From NCBI GenBank assembly GCA_905235495.1, contig CAJOMK010000120.1:1-6409 (forward strand): a DNA stretch of 6,409 nucleotides. Reading direction: 5' to 3'. Origin of the DNA: an uncultured Methanobrevibacter sp. GTDB lineage: Archaea > Methanobacteriota > Methanobacteria > Methanobacteriales > Methanobacteriaceae. This document shows, piece by piece, positions 1 through 4,939 of this stretch; positions within the stretch are counted from its first letter, which is position 1; each line of letters starts with the position of its first letter. Position numbers and translations under genes: made by a program. The notes below the pieces were generated by a model. The model was not told the DNA's origin. It searched no databases and worked only from the letters and a program-made list of their open reading frames with translations.

Positions 1-1
1 G

Positions 2-355
2 GGAATTCCATCTGGAATAATCACATCTTTTCCTTTCAAGACAAGCGAAAAACTGATTGATTCACCTATTCTTGAAGATAAAAGCCTCTTTGACTTTTAT
101 ATGATTCCTGTAAACAAGCTTGGATACATGATGGATGTTTCTGATTTTAGGGCTGATAAACAGGATGAGCTTAAAGCAATGCTTGATGAAATTAATAAGA
201 AAGTAATCATCAATAAGATCTTGGCAGTTGGAATTCAAAGACCTGAGGAAGCCTTCAATTTCTTGCATACATTGGACTTTGCAGAAATGGTGTCTATAGG
301 TATAGCATCAGAAAGGGAAGCGGAAGAAAGCTTTAGAATTCTAAATAAAATTTAA
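2..355 (+). CDS. C-terminal part of a TIM-barrel, aldo/keto-reductase-like protein (5' end missing)
   Basis: The frame is open from the first complete codon of the window to TAA at 353-355, giving 117 residues of a longer protein; the start lies off the left edge. The visible part alternates strand and helix like the last strands of a (beta/alpha)8 barrel. A strand reads FDFYMIPVNKLGYMMD. A second strand carries KILAVGIQRPEEAFNFL, resembling the glycine-containing turn followed by PEEA in aldo/keto-reductase-like proteins. A last strand and helix read MVSIGIASEREAEESF, like the final 'GI.s..EaeE' segment of that fold. The fold assignment comes from pattern memory, and the substrate and true family cannot be told without the N-terminal half. 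No cofactor or catalytic tyrosine is visible in this fragment. The next gene, fdhD, starts 131 bases downstream after a spacer with its own promoter-like elements, so co-transcription is not evident. Confidence 0.6.
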   Translation, partial: GIPSGIITSFPFKTSEKLIDSPILEDKSLFDFYMIPVNKLGYMMDVSDFRADKQDELKAMLDEINKKVIINKILAVGIQRPEEAFNFLHTLDFAEMVSIGIASEREAEESFRILNKI

Positions 356-382
356 TGTAAATTATAATATTTAATGTAAATT
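351..382. repeat. 13-bp direct repeat at the gene end
   Basis: TTTAATGTAAATT occurs at 351-363 and again at 370-382, offset by 19 bp. The first copy contains the stop codon of the partial gene. Both copies lie just before the TTTATAAATA box ahead of fdhD. This may be a small local duplication, and no function is evident. Confidence 0.6.
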
Positions 383-390
383 TATAAATA
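381..390 (+). promoter_or_regulatory. candidate TATA box for fdhD
   Basis: TTTATAAATA resembles the archaeal box A (TTTATATA). If used, transcription would begin about 25 bp downstream, near 410-415, leaving a leader of roughly 75 bases before the fdhD ATG. An alternative box, TTATAAAT at 400-407, lies inside and next to the shared inverted repeat. AT richness makes both calls tentative. Confidence 0.35.
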
Positions 391-405
391 TAACTATTGT
401 TATAA
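388..405. promoter_or_regulatory. shared 18-bp inverted-repeat element, copy 1 (upstream of fdhD)
   Basis: ATATAACTATTGTTATAA contains the perfect inverted repeat TATAAC-TATT-GTTATA at 389-404. The same 18 bases recur at 1343-1360 ahead of the next gene. The inverted repeat begins 98 bp before the fdhD ATG and directly follows a TATA-like box, where an archaeal repressor or activator site would be expected. It also lies 33 bases after the preceding stop codon, so a role at the RNA 3' end is possible. Confidence 0.5.
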
Positions 406-475
406 ATAATACTTGAATTAGGAAATATTAAAATTGCTAATAAAAATTAAGATAATTCAGATTTTATTCGTTTTT

Positions 476-481
476 AGGTGA
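476..481 (+). promoter_or_regulatory. ribosome binding site that fixes the fdhD start
   Basis: AGGTGA matches the complement of the archaeal 16S rRNA 3' end and is followed by five bases and then ATG at 487. The in-frame GTG at 478 lies inside this site, so it is part of the ribosome binding site and not the start codon. Confidence 0.8.
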
Positions 482-486
482 GGAAA

Positions 487-1317
487 ATGGAGTTCATTAA
501 GAAGATTCCTGCAATTAGGTGGGAAAATGGGAAATATGAAAAGGTAGAGGAAGAAACTGTTGAAGATGAAAACATTTATTTTTATATAGACTTCCTCCAA
601 CCACGTAAATTTTCCACATATCCTGCAGATTTGGATGATTTTGCCATCGGATATTGCTTAGGTGATGGTTTGGTCAAGTCTGTTGATGAGATTGAAAGCA
701 TTGAAGTTGATGATAAGAAGGTTATCATTAAAACTGTTCATCTTCATACTCCAGAAATCGACCTTGAAAGTGATGATTTGGTTCAGGAAAGGGAAGGCGG
801 AGCCAAACATGCCTGTGCATGCAGACTTTTGGAATATCAAGGAGTGATGTCTGATAGTGCAGGAGGATGGAGAAGCGAACTTAAAACAATTGAACCTGTA
901 GAATCTGATTTGGTTGTTGATGCAACTGAAATTATCGAAAACATGAAAAGGCTTACCGCTAAGGCGGAAATATGGCAGGAAACCGGAAGCGTTCATGTTG
1001 CACAATTGGTTTATGGTGACCAGTTCATTACCCGTGAAGATGTAAGTCGTCATGTAGCTGTTGATAAGGTAATCGGTGCAGCAGCTAAGGAAGGATTTGA
1101 CTTATCTAAATGCTATGTTTGCTATAGTGGTAGAATGCCTGCAGATATGCTTATTAAAGTCGTTAGGGTAGGTATTCCTATATTGGTTTCCAATGCAGCT
1201 CCTGCAGGATCAGGTTATGACATTGCAGAAAAGGGAAACATCACTATGGTGGGCTTTGTACGTGGTGACAGATTTAATCTTTATACTGCAACAGAAAGAA
1301 TCAATTTGGATAAATGA
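487..1317 (+). CDS. fdhD: formate dehydrogenase accessory sulfurtransferase FdhD
   Basis: This 276-residue protein matches the FdhD family over its whole length. FdhD is a cytoplasmic protein that receives sulfur from a cysteine desulfurase and passes it to the molybdenum or tungsten bis-MGD cofactor of formate dehydrogenase, which needs the sulfido ligand for activity. Family landmarks are in order: YPADLDDFAIGYCLGDGLV (45-63), QETGSVHVAQL (164-174), REDVSRHVAVDKVIGAA (183-199), SGRMPADMLIKVVRVGIPILV (214-234), NAAPAGSGYDIAE (236-248) and VGFVRGDRFNLYT (255-267). The cysteine site reads HACACR, with Cys110 and Cys112 as a CxC pair, where E. coli FdhD has CxxC. ATG 487 is chosen over GTG 478 because AGGTGA overlaps the latter. 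No formate dehydrogenase or molybdenum-cofactor gene is next to it. U-rich sequence follows the stop, so it is probably monocistronic. Confidence 0.95.
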   Translation: MEFIKKIPAIRWENGKYEKVEEETVEDENIYFYIDFLQPRKFSTYPADLDDFAIGYCLGDGLVKSVDEIESIEVDDKKVIIKTVHLHTPEIDLESDDLVQEREGGAKHACACRLLEYQGVMSDSAGGWRSELKTIEPVESDLVVDATEIIENMKRLTAKAEIWQETGSVHVAQLVYGDQFITREDVSRHVAVDKVIGAAAKEGFDLSKCYVCYSGRMPADMLIKVVRVGIPILVSNAAPAGSGYDIAEKGNITMVGFVRGDRFNLYTATERINLDK

Positions 1318-1334
1318 TTCTTTTTATATTTTTT
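1318..1334 (+). terminator. U-rich terminator-like tract after fdhD
   Basis: The stop codon is followed by TTCTTTTTATATTTTTT, two T runs typical of archaeal intrinsic terminators. It overlaps a TTTATATT box (1323-1330) that could also serve the next gene, so the region may have both roles. Confidence 0.4.
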
Positions 1335-1342
1335 AATAAATG

Positions 1343-1360
1343 ATATAACTATTGTTATAA
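1343..1360. promoter_or_regulatory. shared 18-bp inverted-repeat element, copy 2 (upstream of the TIR-like gene)
   Basis: These 18 bases are identical to 388-405, with the inverted repeat TATAAC-TATT-GTTATA at 1344-1359. The inverted repeat begins 94 bp before the ATG of the TIR-like gene, against 98 bp for the fdhD copy. The sequence continues TAATA in both, with one A fewer in this copy. It lies 25 bases after the fdhD stop. Confidence 0.5.
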
Positions 1361-1366
1361 TAATAT

Positions 1367-1427
1367 TTTTAAAATTCTTTTAAAATTCTTTAATTTTGTT
1401 ATTTAATTTAATTTATTTAATTTAATA
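1367..1427. repeat. short tandem AT repeats in the leader of the TIR-like gene
   Basis: TTTTAAAATTC occurs twice in tandem (1367-1377, 1378-1388). From about 1401 to 1425, ATTTA/ATTTAA-like units repeat. This is low-complexity DNA, probably replication slippage. It covers the presumed untranslated leader of the downstream gene. Confidence 0.55.
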
Positions 1428-1437
1428 AAGTGATTCT

Positions 1438-1869
1438 ATGTCAGATGAAAATCAAAAAAATAAGGTTTATAATCTTCTTATAAGTAAGGGAACTGATTCC
1501 TATAATGAATATGACTTCTATAAGGAAAGGATAAACAGTCAAAACGACTTCTTATGGAATGAATACAATAATCAGGATGATGAGTTGAACGATGAGCTGT
1601 TTAAAAAAATAGATGTAATCGTATTGTTGTATGGTCTTTATAATCAAAATAAGGAAATATGTGATGAGTTGATTGACAAATCACAGGAATATGATATTCC
1701 ATTGCTTTTTGTCCGTTCCTTTGGTGTGGAATATGTTGTTGAAGAAATAGTGGAGAAAGCTGATGCAGTGGTTGGGTGGAATCCACATTGCATAATAGAT
1801 GCAATTGTAAATTTGGTAAATGGTGAGGAAGAGTGGATTAAGCCATGTGACATTGATGAGGAATCCTAA
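1438..1869 (+). CDS. small MTH538/ThsB-type TIR-like domain protein
   Basis: A 143-residue, strongly acidic, soluble protein with no membrane segment. It reads as a single flavodoxin-like alpha/beta domain. Strand KVYNLLIS is at 9-16, and strand FKKIDVIVLLYGLY at 55-68 ends in the family's tyrosine-containing turn. Helix NKEICDELIDKSQEYDIP (71-88) holds Glu77, aligned with the conserved helix glutamate of the family. Strand LLFVRSFG is at 89-96, and the hallmark ending EKADAVVGWNPHCIIDAI is at 106-123. That 'aD.vVGWn...i.dAI' ending is what I associate with MTH538 and the ThsB TIR-like family (formerly DUF1863). Some ThsB proteins make NAD-derived signals in Thoeris antiphage defence, but solitary archaeal members have no proven role and enzymatic activity here is inference. 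ATG 1438 follows AAGTGAT with suitable spacing. No ThsA-like partner is adjacent. U-rich sequence follows. Confidence 0.72.
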   Translation: MSDENQKNKVYNLLISKGTDSYNEYDFYKERINSQNDFLWNEYNNQDDELNDELFKKIDVIVLLYGLYNQNKEICDELIDKSQEYDIPLLFVRSFGVEYVVEEIVEKADAVVGWNPHCIIDAIVNLVNGEEEWIKPCDIDEES

Positions 1870-1927
1870 ATCTTCCTTTTATTTTCTTTTTTTAAACTTT
1901 TTTTATCTTTTTTAATGTTATTTTTTC
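1870..1927 (+). terminator. U-rich terminator region after the TIR-like gene
   Basis: Four runs of six or seven T (1887-1893, 1898-1904, 1908-1913, 1921-1926) follow the stop within 58 bases, as in archaeal intrinsic termination. The region separates the TIR-like gene from the convergent small membrane-protein gene. Confidence 0.6.
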
Positions 1928-1932
1928 ACTTT

Positions 1933-2082
1933 TCAAGGTAAATATTTAATGATTACAATTATTGCAAGTATTCCTAATCCTAATATGATTGGATTGACGA
2001 CTCCAACGTAAAAGGTTAAGATAACTGCTAATATCAATGCAATAATGAGAATAATCATTGCCTTATTTTTTTTAAGATCCAT
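1933..2082 (-). CDS. 49-residue membrane protein, two predicted helices
   Basis: Read on the minus strand, ATG (2082-2080) opens 49 codons ending in TGA (1935-1933). The protein begins MDLKKNKAMIILIIALILAV, so a short basic N-terminus is followed by a hydrophobic helix (about 9-24). A short turn around YVGVVNP (25-31) and a second helix (about 32-45) follow, and it ends KYLP. AGGTGA (2092-2087) stands four bases before the ATG, a strong match to the archaeal ribosome binding site and the main reason to treat this as a real gene. It follows the HTH regulator gene on the same strand by 80 bases and converges with the TIR-like gene. The family is not recognised. Two helices and a lysine-rich start suggest a small integral membrane protein of the cell membrane; no function can be given. 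Confidence 0.75.
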   Translation of the reverse strand: MDLKKNKAMIILIIALILAVILTFYVGVVNPIILGLGILAIIVIIKYLP

Positions 2083-2095
2083 ATTTTCACCTTTG

Positions 2096-2105
2096 ACTAT
2101 ATAGT
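2096..2105. promoter_or_regulatory. 10-bp palindrome ahead of the small membrane-protein gene
   Basis: ACTATATAGT is a perfect palindrome starting four bases upstream of the AGGTGA site on the minus strand. It would lie near the transcription start or in the short leader if the TTTATATT box at 2137-2130 (minus strand) is the promoter. It could be an operator, but a 10-bp AT-rich palindrome can arise by chance. Confidence 0.3.
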
Positions 2106-2129
2106 GTTTCTAAAATTTAATTAAATATT

Positions 2130-2137
2130 AATATAAA
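2130..2137 (-). promoter_or_regulatory. candidate TATA box for the small membrane-protein gene
   Basis: On the minus strand this reads TTTATATT, close to the archaeal box A consensus, 48 bases upstream of the ATG at 2082. A start about 25 bases downstream would leave a leader of roughly 25 bases. This would allow expression separate from the HTH regulator gene. Confidence 0.35.
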
Positions 2138-2162
2138 TTTTGAATATCATAAATGAGTTTCA

Positions 2163-3146
2163 TCAGTTGTTTCTTCTTTCTCTAATCAATCTTAAAAACT
2201 CTTTGGAATTTTCTACCTCTTTTATTTCCCATGATTTGATAACTGGAATTCCATCAATGGAATCCTTGATTTTATCGTCCTTAAGTACAAAGAACGAATC
2301 TGAAGAGGTTACAAGAGAAAGGTCCTTTAAGCTTATTGCCATTTTCTTCAGTGTTTTGGTGTTCTTTTCATCCTGAACATTTAGATTGGCTATAAGTGGA
2401 GTTTGCTCTTTCTTTCTGGTTGTTATTTCAGCTTTTGCAAGTGCATCAAATGGACTTTTATTGGTTGAAACCACACCGAAACCTAATTTAGCCAAATTTT
2501 GGGCATTGGTTCCTTGGGTCTGGTTCAAACTGCTTGTATCCGCCTTTAGCTTAATGTCTTCCTGATAAGGTTCGAAAAGGTCTATATCAAGAGTGATTTT
2601 GGTGTTCAATATCTTTTCAAGAAGCATTGCAGTTTCAGTATTCGCTCTCACCATTCCATTTTCATACTTGTACATGGTAGCTCTTGAAACATGTGCCAAA
2701 TCAGCAAGGTCCTTTAAGGATAGGTTATACTCTTCTCTGTATTCCTTTAGGATATTTCCATTGATTTGAACATAATATCCTCCACGGTCTGCAAGAATTT
2801 CAGGATATTCGTCGTAAACTATCATGTTTTTAATGGTTTCAAGTCCAATTGCAGGAAGCCCATGCCTTTCGTATACAACATCTTCCTCCAATATGTGATT
2901 TTTGGATTTAAGCCCTACAATGATTGGGCTTGCCAAGAAAACATTGGAGATTTGTCTTATCTCTTCAACATGGGATTCATTGATACTGTCGATATTGATG
3001 AGGACTTTTAAAAGTAGAATGAGCAGTTTCTTACGAGCTACTATATCAAAACAGCTTTGTTCATAAATGTTGGATGTTTCAAAGCCCTCTTTGTTTAGCA
3101 GTTGATAAACTTCTCGTATTAATTGATTCCTATTAGTTATTGCCAT
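2163..3146 (-). CDS. COG1395-type HTH transcriptional regulator
   Basis: This 327-residue protein has the layout of the archaeal family of putative HTH-type regulators typified by COG1395. The N-terminal domain (about 1-120) includes CFDIVARKKLLILLLKVLINID (32-53). That hydrophobic strand pair, with Asp34 and Lys47, recalls a restriction-endonuclease-like core; this is inference. A Cro/C1-type HTH occupies about 131-181, with LKDLADLAHVSRATMYKYENG (144-164) as the recognition unit. A polar linker (about 195-255) precedes a C-terminal domain ending in IKSWEIKEVENSKEFLRLI. The length is close to what I recall for the family. On the minus strand GAGG lies seven bases before ATG 3146, supporting this start. 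It diverges from tiaS across 203 bp. Its targets are unknown, and autoregulation through that spacer is a guess. Confidence 0.85.
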   Translation of the reverse strand: MAITNRNQLIREVYQLLNKEGFETSNIYEQSCFDIVARKKLLILLLKVLINIDSINESHVEEIRQISNVFLASPIIVGLKSKNHILEEDVVYERHGLPAIGLETIKNMIVYDEYPEILADRGGYYVQINGNILKEYREEYNLSLKDLADLAHVSRATMYKYENGMVRANTETAMLLEKILNTKITLDIDLFEPYQEDIKLKADTSSLNQTQGTNAQNLAKLGFGVVSTNKSPFDALAKAEITTRKKEQTPLIANLNVQDEKNTKTLKKMAISLKDLSLVTSSDSFFVLKDDKIKDSIDGIPVIKSWEIKEVENSKEFLRLIRERRNN

Positions 3147-3181
3147 AGGATTGCCTCGTTTTTTCGTTTAGTATTTTGAAT

Positions 3182-3244
3182 TTTTAAGATAATTTTTATT
3201 AATTAGTTCTAATAAATTTTAATAATATTATTATCTTTTAAGAT
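3182..3244. repeat. direct and inverted repeats in the regulator/tiaS spacer
   Basis: TTTTAAGAT occurs at 3182-3190 and 3236-3244. AAGATAAT (3186-3193) and ATTATCTT (3230-3237) form an 8-bp inverted pair, and AATAATATTATT (3221-3232) is a perfect palindrome between them. All lie upstream of the regulator gene start on the minus strand. They may be control sites or chance in AT-rich DNA. Confidence 0.4.
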
Positions 3245-3247
3245 TAA

Positions 3248-3255
3248 TATAAAAT
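3248..3255 (+). promoter_or_regulatory. candidate TATA box for tiaS
   Basis: TATAAAAT is the best box A-like sequence at a reasonable distance from tiaS. A start about 25 bases on, near 3278, would give a leader of about 70 bases containing the GTTAA inverted repeats. Other AT-rich stretches compete, so this is weak. Confidence 0.25.
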
Positions 3256-3290
3256 TGACTACTTAATTTTTTAGATTTTTGATTATTAAT

Positions 3291-3322
3291 AGTTAATTTT
3301 TAACTGCTTAACAATTCGTTAA
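3291..3322. promoter_or_regulatory. paired inverted repeats with four GTTAA half-sites ahead of tiaS
   Basis: Two perfect 15-bp inverted repeats lie three bases apart: AGTTAA-TTT-TTAACT (3291-3305) and TTAAC-AATTC-GTTAA (3308-3322). Together they hold GTTAA or its complement at 3292, 3300, 3308 and 3318. They sit between a divergent HTH regulator gene and tiaS, ending 27 bases before the tiaS ATG. That position suits an operator, but no protein is assigned. Confidence 0.4.
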
Positions 3323-3340
3323 TAATATAGAAGACTTTCA

Positions 3341-3345
3341 GTGAT
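3341..3345 (+). promoter_or_regulatory. ribosome binding site that fixes the tiaS start
   Basis: GTGAT pairs with the extreme 3' end of archaeal 16S rRNA and lies four bases before ATG 3350. The in-frame GTG at 3341 is therefore part of the binding site. The same GTGAT type precedes the TIR-like gene. Confidence 0.6.
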
Positions 3346-3349
3346 TCAT

Positions 3350-4597
3350 ATGGATTATTTTTATATAGGAATAGATGATACAGACTCTCCAGAGGGAATG
3401 TGCACAACATTTCTCGCATCCACCATCTTAAACAAATTTCAGGAAAATAATATTGAAATAATGGATTTTCCTAGATTGATTCGTTTAAATCCCTTTGCAA
3501 GATTTAAGACAAGGGGAAATGGAGGAGTGTCATTTAAGTTGGATTTAAATCAAAACATTGATTTGGCAAAGGAGATTGTACTCAAAAATGTATCAGAGCT
3601 TTCAATGTTTGACTGTGACAATACCAATCCGGGAGTTGTATTCTATCAAGGTGAAATCACTGAAGAGATGATTAATTATGCATTTAGGGCAATCTATTCT
3701 ATAATCACCATTGAAGAGGCAGAAGAATTTGCAAGTCATATCGGTGCTGAGATTCATAAGTTCAAAAAGGGAAGAGGAATAATAGGTTCAATCGCAGCTA
3801 TCTCTTGCCCTCTTGAAGACTATACCTATGAGCTATTGGCATATAGGCATCCGTCAAGATATGGGACAGTTAGAGAAATTGACTATGATTCTGTTGTCAA
3901 AATGGATAGGAAAACTACTCCAGAAACCTTTGAAAACATTGACGGCAAGTATTTGGCAATTGAACCTAAAACTCCATGTCCTGTTTTGTATGGTATAAGA
4001 TCAAACAGTCCTGAAGTTTTAATTGCAAAGGATATAGTCATTCCTAATGAGGAGATTGTAGATTCATGCATATTCAAAACAAATCAGCATACTGACATGC
4101 ACATTCAAGATGCAAACAATATATCTGAGCTCAAACAGTATTCATGCTATAAAATAAAAGGACTTGTCAAGGACAATCCCCATATAATTGAAGGAGGACA
4201 TATGTTCTTCACACTCTATGATGAAACCGGTGAAATCGAGGCTGCAGCATATGAACCAACCAAGAATTTCAGGAGCACTGTTGAGAAATTAAGAGCAGGT
4301 GATGAAATAGAGCTTTATGGTGGAATTGGTGAGCAGAACACATTCAATATTGAAAAGTTCCAAGTTCTAAAATTGAATGAATTTGTTTATAATAATCCTA
4401 TTTGTGGATGCGGCAAGAGAATGACTTCCGCTGGAAAAGGAAAAGGATTCAAGTGCAAAAGTTGTGGCAAAAGAATAGAGTCCGATGAAAAAATAGCTGA
4501 AAAGGTAGAAAGAAGCTTAATCAATGGAAAATTCTATGAAACTCCAGTTTCAGCAAGACGTCATTTGGCAAAGCCTTTGATTCGTATGAATTTATAA
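3350..4597 (+). CDS. tiaS: tRNA(Ile2) 2-agmatinylcytidine synthetase TiaS
   Basis: This 415-residue protein is the archaeal enzyme that uses ATP and agmatine to convert C34 of the CAU-anticodon tRNA-Ile2 into agmatidine, so that it reads AUA. It acts on tRNA in the cytoplasm. The start MDYFYIGIDDTDSPEGMCTT carries the family's GIDDTDS motif (7-13), part of the ATP-dependent kinase-like domain, and GRGIIGSIAA follows within that half. An OB-fold-like segment occupies about 258-345 (YKIKGLVKDNPH... to FNIEKFQVLKL). A zinc ribbon follows, with Cys352, Cys354, Cys369 and Cys372 (CGCG...CKSCG). These domains and the length agree with the full-length family. ATG 3350 is preferred over GTG 3341 because GTGAT serves as the ribosome binding site. 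The tRNA substrate gene is not in the window. AUA is used freely in the neighbouring genes, consistent with need for this enzyme. Confidence 0.95.
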   Translation: MDYFYIGIDDTDSPEGMCTTFLASTILNKFQENNIEIMDFPRLIRLNPFARFKTRGNGGVSFKLDLNQNIDLAKEIVLKNVSELSMFDCDNTNPGVVFYQGEITEEMINYAFRAIYSIITIEEAEEFASHIGAEIHKFKKGRGIIGSIAAISCPLEDYTYELLAYRHPSRYGTVREIDYDSVVKMDRKTTPETFENIDGKYLAIEPKTPCPVLYGIRSNSPEVLIAKDIVIPNEEIVDSCIFKTNQHTDMHIQDANNISELKQYSCYKIKGLVKDNPHIIEGGHMFFTLYDETGEIEAAAYEPTKNFRSTVEKLRAGDEIELYGGIGEQNTFNIEKFQVLKLNEFVYNNPICGCGKRMTSAGKGKGFKCKSCGKRIESDEKIAEKVERSLINGKFYETPVSARRHLAKPLIRMNL

Positions 4598-4632
4598 TGT
4601 TCTGTTTTTTAAATTTATTTTTTCTATTTTTT
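4598..4632 (+). terminator. U-rich terminator tract after tiaS
   Basis: Three runs of six T (4605-4610, 4618-4623, 4627-4632) follow the stop codon within 35 bases, typical of archaeal intrinsic termination. The following 340-base spacer, up to the DUF3100 coding region, holds AATT-rich low-complexity DNA (4671-4700), a leader hairpin and a decayed coding extension. Confidence 0.55.
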
Positions 4633-4728
4633 AAAAACCCTTTCAAATTTTTATTGATGCTTGTTCATTGCTTAATTAATTTAATTTAATTAATTATTAT
4701 TCATTGTTTTTAGCCTAGAATAGATTAA

Positions 4729-4737
4729 CTTATAAAT
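4729..4737 (+). promoter_or_regulatory. candidate TATA box for the DUF3100 gene
   Basis: CTTATAAAT resembles the archaeal box A and would place the transcription start near 4758, ahead of the strong AGGAGGG site at 4814. There is no other clear box in the spacer. The AT-rich background keeps this tentative. Confidence 0.3.
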
Positions 4738-4773
4738 TATTAAATTAAGAATAGAATATAATAACGATTTCAC

Positions 4774-4801
4774 ATCAATTCTTAAATTTTTTAAAATTGA
4801 T
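4774..4801 (+). promoter_or_regulatory. inverted repeat in the DUF3100 leader
   Basis: ATCAATT (4774-4780) and AATTGAT (4795-4801) are perfect 7-base arms around a 14-base loop that has further partial pairing (AAA/TTT). It ends 12 bases before the AGGAGGG site, so it could form an RNA hairpin in the leader or be a protein site. It is weak because it is nearly all A and T. Confidence 0.3.
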
Positions 4802-4813
4802 ATCACTCTTTTT

Positions 4814-4820
4814 AGGAGGG
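4814..4820 (+). promoter_or_regulatory. strong ribosome binding site without a matching start codon
   Basis: AGGAGGG is the strongest match to the anti-Shine-Dalgarno complement in this spacer. At the ideal distance, five bases on, stands ACT (4826-4828), not a start codon. ACT is in frame with the downstream DUF3100 gene and is followed by codons for SDEDLENIDE. The first ATG (4833) is 12 bases away, out of frame, and gives only 26 residues. Confidence 0.55.
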
Positions 4821-4825
4821 ATTTT

Positions 4826-4939
4826 ACTTCTGATGAGGATTTGGAAAATATTGATGAATAAGATATGCATGAACAGCATATTAAATATAAACACATGCAT
4901 GAGCCACGCATAAATGAAAAACGTCTGCATGAATAGCAA
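4826..4939 (+). pseudogene. decayed in-frame 5' extension of the DUF3100 gene
   Basis: The frame of the downstream membrane-protein gene continues upstream with protein-like, charged sequence but is broken by TAA at 4859-4861 and TAG at 4934-4936. It reads (T)SDEDLENIDE, stop, DMHEQHIKYKHMHEPRINEK, RLHE, stop, QLRQEHMRR. The strong AGGAGGG site at 4814-4820 would place a start exactly at 4826, where the codon is now ACT. TAG falls on the fifth codon of a 10-codon repeat where other units have CAG, CCA or CAA. TAA falls on the tenth, where others have AAA, AAA, GAA or CAG. Each stop is therefore one substitution from a repeat-like codon. I infer that the ancestral protein began about 43 residues before the present ATG and that this segment has been lost. 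Sequencing error is the main alternative. Confidence 0.5.

Noticed and set aside
388..405. Molybdate-regulator (ModE-type) operator before fdhD
   Set aside because: The half-sites TATAAC...GTTATA point the opposite way to the ModE pattern, and the second copy precedes a gene with no link to molybdenum.
4671..4700. AATT-rich stretch as a replication origin or attachment site
   Set aside because: It is simple AATT low complexity, not a clean inverted repeat. No origin-recognition boxes, cdc6/orc1 gene, integrase or tRNA end lie nearby.
4934..4936. TAG read as pyrrolysine
   Set aside because: A TAA also interrupts the same frame upstream, and Methanobrevibacter-type methanogens are not known to carry the pyrrolysine system. 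Loss of a CAG codon is simpler. Presence of pylS and pylT in the genome would reopen this.
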